The position numbers and the translations under genes were made by a program. This document shows positions 1-9,871 of a DNA stretch of 53,009 bases, in pieces; position 1 is the stretch's first letter, and every line of letters starts with the position of its first letter. This DNA comes from an uncultured Granulosicoccaceae bacterium. GTDB taxonomy: Bacteria > Pseudomonadota > Gammaproteobacteria > Granulosicoccales > Granulosicoccaceae. The notes beneath the pieces were generated by a model. The model did not search any database. It was given only the letters and a program-made list of their open reading frames with translations, and was not told the origin of the DNA. The stretch lies in assembly GCA_938028465.1 (NCBI GenBank), contig CALJAA010000015.1, positions 1 to 53,009 of the forward strand, written 5' to 3'.

Positions 1-75
1 GGTAAGTTTGAAGCTGATTTAGAGCGTTATCGAGAACTTAAAACGCACCCTGATGATCGAAAAACCGCTGGGTAA
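1..75 (+). CDS. C-terminal tail of an unidentified protein (partial)
   Basis: The first frame is open from base 1 to a TAA at 73-75 and encodes 24 residues, strongly charged (E, R, K, D), ending in KTAG. The start lies outside the window. It converges on argB. The fragment is too short to assign a family, and it may simply be an open frame, although the charged composition and the stop placed shortly before a hairpin fit the end of a real gene. Confidence 0.4.
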   Translation, partial: GKFEADLERYRELKTHPDDRKTAG

Positions 76-99
76 TATTTAGATAAGCTCGTTAGAGAT

Positions 100-139
100 G
101 TTAAACAGTGAGTAATTGTTATGGGTGCTCACTTTTAAC
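100..139. terminator. Hairpin between convergent genes, possible terminator
   Basis: Arms 100-112 and 128-139 pair over 12 positions with one bulged base and a 15-nt loop. A second small hairpin (ACAAG/CTTGT) follows at 138-150. There is no clear T-run, so intrinsic termination is uncertain. Position between the partial plus-strand gene and the 3' end of argB fits a shared terminator. Confidence 0.35.
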
Positions 140-193
140 AAGCCGCTTGTAACAAGTCGCTCGGCAAATAACCCGTTCGATGATCTTGTATTG

Positions 194-1132
<939 letters not shown>

Positions 1133-1153
1133 TCAGCATGTCGTGCAAAAAAT

Positions 1154-2530
1154 TTAAAACGGAGGAGTAACACTGCTGTCAGTTTCACGCATGGTTTCAC
1201 GAAATTCATTTTGGATACGCTCTAGCGCTTCTTGAGTATCAGCCTCGAAGCGTATCACTAATGAAGGTGTGGTGTTGGATGCGCGTACTAAGCCCCAGCC
1301 GTCTTTAAAGTCGGCGCGTAGGCCGTCGATTGTGGTGAGCTTGGCATCGTTAAAATTAGCTTGTTTTACGAATTTTTCGATAAACGCATGCTGCGCACCA
1401 TCTTCATCTAATACAACGTTAAGCTCGGGTGTATTGATGCTGTTAGGGATCTCGCCAAATATCTCGCTGGCCTTACGATCAGTAGCTGATAGTATTTCTA
1501 GTAGACGTGCTGCTGCGTATAGGGCATCGTCAAAACCGTACCAGCGTTCTTTAAAAAACAGGTGGCCGCTCATCTCGCCACCCAGCAGTGCGCCAGTTTC
1601 TTTGATGCGCGCCTTAATAAACGAATGGCCTGTTTTCCACATGTCAGGCTCGCCGCCTGCTGCTGTAATTGCTTCTGGTAAAACTTTTGAGCATTTCACG
1701 TCATAAATAATTTTTGCACCTGGGTTACGCGATATAACATCTTGTGCAAATAGCACCATTTGACGATCAGGCCAAATGACATTACCTTTGTCATCGATAA
1801 CACCGACTCTGTCGCCGTCTCCATCAAAAGCTAAGCCCACTTCCAGTTCGTTATCGATAACGGTTTTAATTAGGTCTTGTAGGTTCTCTAGCTTGGCTGG
1901 ATCTGGGTGATGATTAGGGAACGTACCATCCACTGTTGCATACAAGCTTTTGCTCTCACACTGCAGTGCTTCAAACAAGGCAGGAGCGGCTGTGCCTGCT
2001 ACACCATTACCGCAATCAAATGCAATGCGCATGGGACGCTTGATTTTAATATCATCGGTGATGCGTTGTAGGTAGTCGTCTAGTACGTCAACGGTGGAGT
2101 AGCCACCTTTGCCGGTTTTTAGATTGTCTGCTTGTAAGCGTTCGTACAATGCATTGATGCCATCTCCAAATAACGCGTCACCACCTACCATCATTTTTAA
2201 GCCGTTGTACTCGGGTGGGTTGTGGCTACCTGTCACCATAATGCCGGTGCCAGTTTCTAGATGATGAGTTGCATAGTAAAGCACTGGGGTTGGCACCATG
2301 CCAATATCAATCACGTCCATGCCGCACGAGCGAATACCTTCGCTTAGGGCTTCAATTAAATCTGGCCCCGATAGGCGTCCATCGCGAGCCAATACGCACT
2401 TACTGATATCGCGTTCTAGGCATTCGCTCGCGAATGCTCTGCCGATTTCCCTAACAACGTCGGGAGTGAGTGTATCCGTGACAACGCCGCGGATGTCGTA
2501 GGCGCGGAAAATAGCCGGTGATATATTCAT
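1154..2530 (-). CDS. algC: Phosphomannomutase/phosphoglucomutase
   Basis: Interconverts hexose 1- and 6-phosphates of mannose and glucose, supplying GDP-mannose and UDP-glucose precursors for exopolysaccharide and LPS. The 458-residue protein carries the alpha-D-phosphohexomutase marks in order: active-site serine loop TGSHNPPEYNGLK (near residue 100), metal loop DGDGDR (near 237), sugar loop GEMSGH (near 318) and phosphate-binding RASNTTPSLVIRFEAD (near 418). Length agrees with Pseudomonas AlgC. ATG start with AGGAA about seven bases upstream. It lies between dut and argB as in Pseudomonas. The exact substrate preference cannot be read from sequence alone; the context supports AlgC rather than GlmM. 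Confidence 0.94.
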   Translation of the reverse strand: MNISPAIFRAYDIRGVVTDTLTPDVVREIGRAFASECLERDISKCVLARDGRLSGPDLIEALSEGIRSCGMDVIDIGMVPTPVLYYATHHLETGTGIMVTGSHNPPEYNGLKMMVGGDALFGDGINALYERLQADNLKTGKGGYSTVDVLDDYLQRITDDIKIKRPMRIAFDCGNGVAGTAAPALFEALQCESKSLYATVDGTFPNHHPDPAKLENLQDLIKTVIDNELEVGLAFDGDGDRVGVIDDKGNVIWPDRQMVLFAQDVISRNPGAKIIYDVKCSKVLPEAITAAGGEPDMWKTGHSFIKARIKETGALLGGEMSGHLFFKERWYGFDDALYAAARLLEILSATDRKASEIFGEIPNSINTPELNVVLDEDGAQHAFIEKFVKQANFNDAKLTTIDGLRADFKDGWGLVRASNTTPSLVIRFEADTQEALERIQNEFRETMRETDSSVTPPF

Positions 2531-2638
2531 TGTTAGTTCCTATGGGACTGATTCGGGCTCATAGCGGGCTGTGAGTCCGAGTTATAGCATTGCAGTGCAA
2601 CACCCATGCCCTTCGTGTGTGAAGTTGTTAAAAGGACG

Positions 2639-3097
2639 TTAGCTTTGGCCTGTAGAGCCAAAACCGTCGCTGCCACGTTCGCTGCTGTCAAAAGTATCCA
2701 CGCGATTAAACTGTACCTGCGCAACTGGCACAATCACCAATTGGGCGATCCGAGTACCGACTTCGATCAAAAAGGGGTCCGACCCACGGTTCCAACAAGA
2801 TACAAATAGCTGGCCCTGATAGTCAGAGTCGATTAAGCCCACTAAGTTGCCTAACACGATTCCGTGTTTATGGCCTAAGCCAGAGCGCGGCAAAATGATG
2901 CCGGCGTAGCCTGGATCTTTGATGTAGATGGCTATGCCGGTAGGGAGTAACTTTGTCTGGCCCGGGTTGAGTGTTAGGTCTTCGTCAAGGCAGGCTCGTA
3001 AGTCGAGCCCAGCGCTGCCTACGCTTGCGTATTCGGGAAGGTCGATACTGTTACCGATACGTTCATCGATAACGGTGTAGTCAATTGTTTGCAACAT
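2639..3097 (-). CDS. dut: dUTP diphosphatase
   Basis: Hydrolyses dUTP to dUMP and pyrophosphate, preventing uracil incorporation and feeding dTMP synthesis. The 152-residue trimeric-type dUTPase shows the conserved motifs: SAGLDLRA (motif 1), [11 protein letters not shown] (motif 2), GLIDSDYQG with the substrate-binding Asp (motif 3), GTRIAQLVI (motif 4) and the flexible C-terminal [10 protein letters not shown] (motif 5, the glycine-rich arm that closes over the nucleotide). Length is standard. Only 15 nt separate it from coaBC upstream, so the two are probably co-transcribed; 108 nt separate it from algC. Confidence 0.97.
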   Translation of the reverse strand: MLQTIDYTVIDERIGNSIDLPEYASVGSAGLDLRACLDEDLTLNPGQTKLLPTGIAIYIKDPGYAGIILPRSGLGHKHGIVLGNLVGLIDSDYQGQLFVSCWNRGSDPFLIEVGTRIAQLVIVPVAQVQFNRVDTFDSSERGSDGFGSTGQS

Positions 3098-3112
3098 GGT
3101 TTAAACCAAGAG

Positions 3113-4327
3113 TCAGTTTATTTGTTTAGCAATTAATTTTAAAAGTTGCCGAGCAACATCAAGCTTGGCAGCGGGTGCGATCTGTTCTTTGTTCTTGCCC
3201 CAATAAACGCTGAGCGAATTGGTATCAGATCCGAACACTGGGTTGTTTGCTTGACCAACCTGGTTGGCCGCAATCATATCGAGTTTTTTCGCATTTAGTT
3301 TGCCTTGAGCATTTTTTTCTAGGTTTTGGGTTTCTGCGGCAAAGCCAACACAAAACGGGCGAGCCTTTAGCGATGCAACTGTTTTGAGAATATCGGGGTT
3401 ACGGACCAACTCTAGTGTGAGTTCGTCATCGGTTTTCTTTATTTTCTCACTCGAAAATTTAGCAACTTTATAGTCTGCCACGGCGGCAACAGAGATGAAT
3501 ACATCCGCATTTTTCACCGCGTTCAGTGTGGCATCCAGCATGTCATCTGCAGTTTTGACATCAATGCGCTTAACATGTGGAGGTGTATCCAATGCAACTG
3601 GGCCAGCGATTAGCGTTACCTCTGCACCCATTGCTTGTGCGGCTGTGGCTAGTGCAAAACCCATTTTGCCTGAGCTCCGGTTGCTAATAAAACGCACTGG
3701 ATCAATGGCTTCTTCGGTTGGGCCTGCGGTTATCACAAATGATTTGCCTTGTAGTTCATTGCTGTTGTTGGGTGTCGTCGTAATTGCAGCTGCCAATGCA
3801 TCCCTTATTGCTTCAGGTTCGCTCATACGGCCTTCGCCAACTTCGCCACAGGCTTGTTCTCCAGCTCCGGGGCCAATGATACTAGCGCCACGAGAAACCA
3901 GTGTGGCCAAGTTAGCTTGTGTGGCGGGGTTGCTCCACATCAGGCGATTCATGGCTGGCGCGATCGCCAGTGGTGCCTCTGTTGCCAAGCAGCAGGTGGT
4001 GAGTAGGTCGTCGGCCAAGCCATTGGCTAGGCGTGCCATCACGTTTGCAGTGGCCGGGGCGATCAACACGTAGTCTGCCCACCGCGCCAGTTCGATATGC
4101 CCCATGGCTGCTTCCGCGGCCGGGTCGAGCAGATCAGTGTGTACTGGGTTGCCAGTGAGGGCTTGGAAGGTGAGCGGGGTGATAAATGCCTGAGCGCCTT
4201 GGGTCATTATCACGCGCACATCGGCACCAGCATCTATAAGGCGCCTTGCGAGGATGGCGCTCTTATAGCTCGCGATACCGCCGGTGATTCCCAGCAGGAT
4301 TTGTTTGCCTTGCAGTGCAGCTGACAT
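3113..4327 (-). CDS. coaBC: Bifunctional phosphopantothenoylcysteine decarboxylase / phosphopantothenate-cysteine ligase
   Basis: Carries out two consecutive steps of coenzyme A synthesis: CTP-dependent coupling of 4'-phosphopantothenate to cysteine, and FMN-dependent decarboxylation. The 404-residue protein has the N-terminal CoaC flavoprotein (TGGIASYKS at residues 14-22, PAMNRLMW, and the active-site Cys in [13 protein letters not shown] near 160) and the C-terminal CoaB half ([25 protein letters not shown] near residue 200 onward, NPDILKTVA). Full length for the fusion. In Pseudomonas the divergent neighbour is radC; here a 7.4-kb accessory block intervenes. The 172 nt before 4500 must hold divergent promoters. 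Confidence 0.97.
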   Translation of the reverse strand: MSAALQGKQILLGITGGIASYKSAILARRLIDAGADVRVIMTQGAQAFITPLTFQALTGNPVHTDLLDPAAEAAMGHIELARWADYVLIAPATANVMARLANGLADDLLTTCCLATEAPLAIAPAMNRLMWSNPATQANLATLVSRGASIIGPGAGEQACGEVGEGRMSEPEAIRDALAAAITTTPNNSNELQGKSFVITAGPTEEAIDPVRFISNRSSGKMGFALATAAQAMGAEVTLIAGPVALDTPPHVKRIDVKTADDMLDATLNAVKNADVFISVAAVADYKVAKFSSEKIKKTDDELTLELVRNPDILKTVASLKARPFCVGFAAETQNLEKNAQGKLNAKKLDMIAANQVGQANNPVFGSDTNSLSVYWGKNKEQIAPAAKLDVARQLLKLIAKQIN

Positions 4328-4499
4328 AGGTGAATGTTAACAGTTGATTGAGGGCCATTGGATAACGGCTTTGATTTATGCTTCACTCAAACGAGATAAA
4401 CGGGGACAATATCTTGGCAGCGCAACGATCGTGCCGGGATAATAGCGGTTCTTCGCTAAAAAACCCTCTTAAACACATTAACTCAACGGGAAATTAACC

Positions 4500-7049
4500 G
4501 TGAAAGACTCATACCAAGCCGTGGTTATTGGCGGAGGCGTCGTCGGGTGCTCTGTGCTGTTTCATCTTGCTAGGGCTGGCTGGAAGGACGTTTTGTTGAT
4601 AGAGCGCTCGGAGCTCACCTCTGGCTCGTCCTGGCATGCCGCTGGTGGCTTTCATACGCTTAATGGCGATCCCAATGTTGCCAAGCTACAAGCGTACACC
4701 GTATCGCTATACGACGAGCTAGAAGAGATCTCTGGGCAGTCATGTAGCTTGCATCTCACCGGTGGTGTGATGATGGCTGACTCCGAAGAGCGCATGGATT
4801 TTTTAAGGCTGACTCACGCCCGAGGTCGATGCTTGGGGATGGAAACCGAAATCATCACCCCTTCGGAAGCCAGGCAGATGTTCCCGTTAATGGAGGAGAG
4901 CAATTTTATCGGTGCCTTGTGGGATCCGGTTGAAGGGCATCTTGATCCATCGGGAACCACTCATGCCTATGCAAAAGCTGCCAAAGTGTTAGGTGCTGAA
5001 ATCGAACTACGTAATCGCGTCATGGATATCACTCAAGAGGTGGACGGCACTTGGAATATCGTGACCGAAAAAGGCACGGTGAAAACCGAACACGTTGTTA
5101 ATGCTGGTGGCTTATGGGCACGCGAAGTTGGACGCATGGTTGGTTTAGAGCTTCCAGTTTTAGCTATGGAGCATATGTATTTACTGACTGACGATATGCC
5201 GGAAGTCATGGCGTTTAATAAATCAACTGATAGAGAATTAGTTGGCGTCATTGATTTTAAAGGTGAGATATACACACGCCAAGAAGGTAATGGTTTATTG
5301 CTAGGTACCTATGAAAAAGCCTGTAGGCCTTGGTCGCCTGTTAATACGCCTTGGGATTTTGGCCATGAGTTGTTGCAACCAGATCTTGATCGTATTGCAC
5401 CGTCGCTCGAAATTGGGTTTAAACATTTTCCAGCGTTTGAAAAGGCGGGTATTAAACAAGTGGTTAATGGGCCGTTTACGTTTGCGCCTGATGGCAATCC
5501 ATTAGTTGGGCCTGTGCAAGGCTTGACTAACTTTTGGTGTGCCTGTGCAGTGATGGCCGGTTTCTCTCAAGGTGGAGGTGTTGGGCACGCGCTGGCTAAT
5601 TGGATGGTTGATGGTGATCCGGGCTATGACCTATGGGGCATGGACGTGGCACGTTTTGGTGATTGGGCAACGCTGCGTTATACCAATGCAAAGGTGCGTG
5701 AAAATTATTCCAGACGTTTTTCAATTCGGTTTCCGAATGAAGAGCTACCGGCTGCACGGCCACAGCAAACCACGCCACTATATGACGTGATGAAAGATCA
5801 AAATCATGCCGTGATGGGTGATAGCTGGGGTTTAGAAACACCTATGTGGTTTGCGCCATCAAGTAGTGATGCGCACGATATATTGAGCTTTCACCGATCA
5901 AACGATTTTGAACATATTGCGCGTGAAGTCTGTGATTCAAGAGAGAAGGTAGGTGTTACAGAAATTTCTAACTTTGCGAAGTACGAAATCACGGGCGCAG
6001 GTAGTGAGGACTATCTATCGATGTTGATGACCAATACCATGCCTAAGGTTGGTCGCATTGTATTAACGCCAATGCTGAATGAGGCAGGCAAATTGATTGG
6101 TGACTTCACCATCGCCAAAGCTGCCGACAAGCATTTTTATATGTGGGGTTCTATCGCTGCGCAAAAGTATCACCAGCGTTGGTTTGAGCAACATATGCCG
6201 AGTGATGATTCGGTTGGGTTGAAATTATTTGGCGCTAACTTGGTTGGCCTTTCTATTACCGGGCCACGTGCCCGCGATGTGTTGGCAGCATTGGTTGATG
6301 TTGATGTCAGCAACGAAGGCTTTCGGTTTATGGCTCACCAGGCCATGGATGTAGCGGGTGCGCCTTGCTTAGTTAATCGTATTACGTTTAGTGGCGACTT
6401 AGGTTACGAGCTATGGATGGAGCCGTCGTACCAACGCCGGATTTACGATGGTATAAAAGAGGCAGGTAAGGAATACGGCATTGTTGATTTTGGCATGCGC
6501 GCTTTATTATCCATGCGGCTAGAGAAAAATTTCCCAACCTGGTTTGCAGAGCTTCGGCCAATCTACGGCCCGTTTGAAGCAGGGATGGAGCGGTTTATTA
6601 AATTAGATAAGGCAAACTTTATCGGTAAGGAAGCTGCAACCCGCGAATTTAATGAAGGCCCAGCGCTTATGCGCACCTCTTTTATTGTTGATACTGAAAC
6701 AGCTGAGGTAATGGGTGATGAACCTATCTGGGCAAAAGTAGGCGATAAGGATCACGGTGCGATCATGGCGCCTCATGGCTATGGAGCATCTCGTTTTGTT
6801 GCGTCTGGTGCTGCAACAGCTAACGTTGAATCGCAGCGTGACGGTGATTGGCGTGTGGTGGGTTGGGTTACCTCCGGCGGTTATGGGCACTACGTTAAAG
6901 CGTCTTTTGCGCAAGGTTATGTGCCAGCTGCGCTGGCGTCGGTGCTGGGTGATGATCAATTTCAAATTGAAATACTCGGCAAACGATACCCTGCGCGTAT
7001 TCAAGCTGCGCCATTGTTTGATCCAACTGGTGCGCGTATGCGCAGCTAG
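4500..7049 (+). CDS. Dimethylglycine/sarcosine dehydrogenase-like flavoprotein with GcvT domain
   Basis: The 849-residue protein joins an N-terminal DAO-type FAD domain to a C-terminal GcvT/aminomethyltransferase-like folate domain, the architecture of dimethylglycine dehydrogenase and sarcosine dehydrogenase. The dinucleotide motif VVIGGGVVGCSV (residues 8-19) and SGSSWHAAGG (41-50) are visible; His46 occupies the position of the covalent flavin attachment. The GcvT half begins near residue 440 and ends with GYVTSGGYGHYVKASFAQGYV-like residues typical of this fold (shown here as GWVTSGGYGHYVKASFA). It likely demethylates an N-methylated amine oxidatively, passing formaldehyde to folate; the substrate is not certain. 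GTG start at 4500, weakly supported by GGGAAA upstream. A desaturase gene follows after 2 nt. Confidence 0.88.
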   Translation: MKDSYQAVVIGGGVVGCSVLFHLARAGWKDVLLIERSELTSGSSWHAAGGFHTLNGDPNVAKLQAYTVSLYDELEEISGQSCSLHLTGGVMMADSEERMDFLRLTHARGRCLGMETEIITPSEARQMFPLMEESNFIGALWDPVEGHLDPSGTTHAYAKAAKVLGAEIELRNRVMDITQEVDGTWNIVTEKGTVKTEHVVNAGGLWAREVGRMVGLELPVLAMEHMYLLTDDMPEVMAFNKSTDRELVGVIDFKGEIYTRQEGNGLLLGTYEKACRPWSPVNTPWDFGHELLQPDLDRIAPSLEIGFKHFPAFEKAGIKQVVNGPFTFAPDGNPLVGPVQGLTNFWCACAVMAGFSQGGGVGHALANWMVDGDPGYDLWGMDVARFGDWATLRYTNAKVRENYSRRFSIRFPNEELPAARPQQTTPLYDVMKDQNHAVMGDSWGLETPMWFAPSSSDAHDILSFHRSNDFEHIAREVCDSREKVGVTEISNFAKYEITGAGSEDYLSMLMTNTMPKVGRIVLTPMLNEAGKLIGDFTIAKAADKHFYMWGSIAAQKYHQRWFEQHMPSDDSVGLKLFGANLVGLSITGPRARDVLAALVDVDVSNEGFRFMAHQAMDVAGAPCLVNRITFSGDLGYELWMEPSYQRRIYDGIKEAGKEYGIVDFGMRALLSMRLEKNFPTWFAELRPIYGPFEAGMERFIKLDKANFIGKEAATREFNEGPALMRTSFIVDTETAEVMGDEPIWAKVGDKDHGAIMAPHGYGASRFVASGAATANVESQRDGDWRVVGWVTSGGYGHYVKASFAQGYVPAALASVLGDDQFQIEILGKRYPARIQAAPLFDPTGARMRS

Positions 7050-7051
7050 AT

Positions 7052-7951
7052 ATGGATCATCGCGACTTCATACAATCGTTATCAGCGGAGCAGCGCCGAG
7101 GGCTTACGGCTAAGTCAAACCTAGAAGGCTTTAAAGGTTTGATGCTTCACTGGGGGTTGATTTTATTAGTCGGTGGTTTAATTGCTTTGAAAATACCTTA
7201 TTGGCAGTTGTTGTTGCCAGTGCAAGGCGTGTTAGTCATTTTTTTGTTCACGTTAATGCACGAAACGATTCATCGCACTGTGTTTGCTACTCGGCCTATC
7301 AATGATGTAGTCGCCATCGTGTGCGCGATAATTTTGATGTTACCCGCAGGTTGGTTTAGGCAGTTTCATATGGAGCATCATCGGCATACGCAAGATGAAC
7401 AGCGCGACCCAGAGTTACAATCAGCTAAGCCGCAAACGCTACGGCAGTATCTATGGCATGTGTCAGGCATTCCTATATGGGCGAGCCATATCAGTACGCT
7501 AGTACGCAATGCACGAGGGCGTTGCGATGATGCCTTTGTGCCTAAGTCTAAATTGCGTCAGGTACACAGAGAAGCGCAGGTGATGTTGTTGATTTACGCC
7601 TTTATGTTTGGCTTGTCGCTAGTGAGCGGGTCGCTGTTACTGTTGTACGTGTGGATCATCCCGGCAATACTTGGCCAACCATTCTTAAGAGTCTATCTAT
7701 TAGCAGAGCATGGCAAGTGCCCGCTAGTGGCTAATGCGTTTGAAAATACACGTACTACGTTTACTAATGTGTTAATGCGTAGGCTGGCGTGGAATATGCC
7801 GTATCACAGTGAGCACCATGCGTACCCTATGGTGCCGTTCTTTCGCTTAGGTGAACTGCACAAAATGGTGCAAGCGTATTTGAGCGTGACTGAAAAAGGC
7901 TATGTCAGGTTTAACAGCAAATATGTTGCAGCGCTAAACAGCGATGATTAA
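7052..7951 (+). CDS. Membrane fatty-acid-desaturase/hydroxylase family protein
   Basis: The 299-residue protein has the three histidine boxes of membrane di-iron desaturases: HETIH (70-74), HMEHHRH (106-112) and HSEHH (252-256), with hydrophobic segments at about 30-48, 52-70, 85-100 and 190-215. The family inserts double bonds or hydroxyl groups using O2. Its start lies 2 nt after the stop of the dimethylglycine-dehydrogenase-like gene, so they are translationally coupled; this raises the possibility that the substrate is not an acyl chain but a methylamine-type compound handled with that enzyme (inference). The 3' end overlaps the sodium-channel gene on the other strand: one TTAA at 7948-7951 supplies both stop codons. 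Confidence 0.86.
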   Translation: MDHRDFIQSLSAEQRRGLTAKSNLEGFKGLMLHWGLILLVGGLIALKIPYWQLLLPVQGVLVIFLFTLMHETIHRTVFATRPINDVVAIVCAIILMLPAGWFRQFHMEHHRHTQDEQRDPELQSAKPQTLRQYLWHVSGIPIWASHISTLVRNARGRCDDAFVPKSKLRQVHREAQVMLLIYAFMFGLSLVSGSLLLLYVWIIPAILGQPFLRVYLLAEHGKCPLVANAFENTRTTFTNVLMRRLAWNMPYHSEHHAYPMVPFFRLGELHKMVQAYLSVTEKGYVRFNSKYVAALNSDD

Positions 7952-8792
7952 CGATTTTGTTTCTTGATTAACTTTCTGTTTGCTTCGCTAAAGCCTGCAA
8001 CCTCTTCGCGTAATAATCTAATTTGTTCGATCATTTCTTGTTGGTTTTGATTGAGCTTGTCACGTTCAACTGCTGCGGCTTCATCACCCTCTGCGCTCAT
8101 TGCTGAAACGATAATACCAATAAACAAGTTGAGCACAGTGAAGGTGGTGCAAACGATAAAAATAACAAAGAACAACCAAGCGTAGGGGAATACTTCCATG
8201 ATGGGCCTAACAATACCCATCGACCAGCTTTCTAGTGTCATCACCTGAAACAAAGTGTAGGAGGACATTGATAGTGAGCCAAACCATTGTGGGAATGCTT
8301 CAGCAAACAAGCTAGTGCCCATAACAGCAAATATATAAAACACCAAGGTTAGTAGCATGACAATCGAACCCATGCCAGGTAGTGCGGAAATTAAACCGGT
8401 TACGACACTGCGTAGCGAGGGCACAACACTGATTAAACGCAATACTCTTAAGATTCTTAGTGCGCGCAATACCGATAGGCCGCCGGTGGCTGGCAACCAA
8501 GCGATGATGATGATCGTGCTATCGAATATGGACCACGGGTCGGTAAAGAAAGTTTTCGATGAACAAATAGGCGAGCTGCTAACTCAAATGTGAAAGTGAT
8601 GAGTAGAGCTTGATCTAAAGCATGCAGTAGTGGGCCAATCTCAGCTTGTAGCGTCTTATTGGTCTCCATACCCATGATGATGGCATTGAAGATAATTAAT
8701 GCGGTTATCGTCCACTCAAACCGCTTGCTCTCTAGCAACTGCCGCAATGAGGCTGTTGGGGTGTCTGGCGTTATTCCTTCAACGTTTTGCAT
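7948..8792 (-). pseudogene. Bacterial voltage-gated sodium channel (NaChBac/NavAb type), frameshifted
   Basis: Two frames together encode a single-domain six-helix ion channel: S1-S2 ([31 protein letters not shown]) upstream and, after a frame change near 8550-8556, [18 protein letters not shown], the arginine-rich S4 sensor [13 protein letters not shown], the pore with selectivity filter TLESWSM (sodium-selective type) and S6 [15 protein letters not shown], then a C-terminal coiled coil. Returning one base (one nucleotide missing from the gene) restores a continuous reading frame [13 protein letters not shown] exactly where the family has it. All other parts are intact, so this is a very recent mutation, an assembly error, or less likely a programmed shift. 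ATG at 8790-8792 is preferred to an upstream TTG at 8837. Confidence 0.85.
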
Positions 8793-9130
8793 TGTGGTTC
8801 TTTTTCTGTTTGGGTCATTGTTGCGGGGCGGCTGCAAGCGTTGTTAGCCACTACCTATTAACGGGCAGCGGTAAACAACTGTGCAACTGAAATTGGGGTG
8901 CTCATAGTTAGAGCCCCTTCCACATCGCTGTAGCTCGAACGTGATTCAGACCACATTGCTCCAGCTGGCCTGGCAAGCATTGATGCTGGTGACGAGTAAA
9001 GATCTTTCCTATTCAAGTGCGTACGTGATTTTGGTGAAATTTGCACCATTTCTGCATTTTAATGTAAAAATGCTATATATTAAATATAAATATGGGCGGT
9101 TTAATATATAAATCGTTTTGAGGGCTCAGC
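8793..9130. other. Intergenic region between channel gene and TetR gene
   Basis: These 338 nt lie between divergent genes and must hold both promoters. The last 70 nt are very A+T-rich and contain the inverted repeat listed separately. A 63-codon minus-strand open frame (8858-9049) shows no family likeness and is not accepted as a gene. Nothing else recognisable. Confidence 0.5.
9074..9110. promoter_or_regulatory. Perfect 11-bp inverted repeat, candidate TetR-family operator
   Basis: TATATATTAAA at 9074-9084 is repeated in perfect inverted form at 9100-9110 with a 15-nt spacer (9085-9099). It ends 20 nt before the start of the TetR-family gene, where autoregulatory operators of that family usually sit. 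The arms are purely A/T in an A/T-rich promoter, so chance or overlapping -10 elements cannot be excluded. Confidence 0.45.
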
Positions 9131-9871
9131 ATGAAAATTAGTAAGAAGGTTAAAGAACAAACCCGTATCCGCTTGTTGGAAGCAGCTGTTGATGTGATCA
9201 CCGAAAAGGGTTTTGATAAGGCATCAATGCGCGAAATATCAAAGCGTGCTGAGGTGGCCGATGCGACTATTTACAACTACTTTTCAACCAAAGAAAAACT
9301 GCTCTATGGCTACTGTGAGCACGTGCAGCAGCAAGTGATGGCTGAGCTGATGGCGATTGAAGATTTTCATGAGTACAGCTTGCGCGATCAGTTGCATCAG
9401 ATGACAGAAACCAAGCTAACTAAATGGCTCCCAGCCAGAGAGTTTTTACAAACGGTGTTTGCACAAACCTTTGCGTCCCCTGCTGCAGGGAACGAACTAT
9501 TAGCTGATACCAAAGCGTTATCCAAGCGCATGTTTGTTGATCTATTGGATGCAGCGATAGAGGCTGGGGAAATACCCGAACAACCCTATCAAGATTTACT
9601 GCCACGGCTTTATTGGGATTATGAAACCGCCATCCTTGCTTACTGGTTGAAAGATACGTCTGATAACTTTGCCAATACCACGCAATTAGTTGATCAAAGT
9701 AACGACATCGTATCGCAACTACTTATTGGTGGGGTGGTGGGTAAAACACTGGATATGTTTTCGTTCTTGTTCAAAACCCATGTGTTGCAGCATATGGATA
9801 GCTTAGAGAGTTTGTTTAAAGACCCAGACATCATCGCGGCAAAGCGTCGTTTTATGGGGAGTGAATCATGA
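9131..9871 (+). CDS. TetR/AcrR-family transcriptional regulator
   Basis: The 246-residue protein begins with a TetR helix-turn-helix: RIRLLEAAVDVITEKGFDKA followed by SMREISKRAEVADATIYNYF and STKEKLLYGY (about residues 13-60), the classic arrangement with the recognition helix ending in YNYF. The remaining 185 residues are the ligand-binding/dimer domain with no recognisable ligand signature. ATG with GAGG nine bases upstream. Its last codon overlaps the start of the ABC1-kinase gene by 4 nt (ATGA), so it heads a three-gene operon and likely controls it, perhaps through the upstream inverted repeat. Confidence 0.92.
   Translation: MKISKKVKEQTRIRLLEAAVDVITEKGFDKASMREISKRAEVADATIYNYFSTKEKLLYGYCEHVQQQVMAELMAIEDFHEYSLRDQLHQMTETKLTKWLPAREFLQTVFAQTFASPAAGNELLADTKALSKRMFVDLLDAAIEAGEIPEQPYQDLLPRLYWDYETAILAYWLKDTSDNFANTTQLVDQSNDIVSQLLIGGVVGKTLDMFSFLFKTHVLQHMDSLESLFKDPDIIAAKRRFMGSES

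Noticed and set aside
2533-2733. 66-codon minus-strand open frame overlapping the end of dut
   Set aside because: It is out of frame with the clearly conserved dUTPase C-terminus and contains no motif.
8541-8558. Programmed -1 frameshift in the sodium channel gene
   Set aside because: The slippage sequence does not match the X-XXY-YYZ heptamer and family members do not use frameshifting; mutation or sequencing error is simpler.
8858-9049. 63-codon minus-strand open frame between the channel and TetR genes
   Set aside because: No family likeness, no ribosome binding site and it lies in a divergent promoter region.
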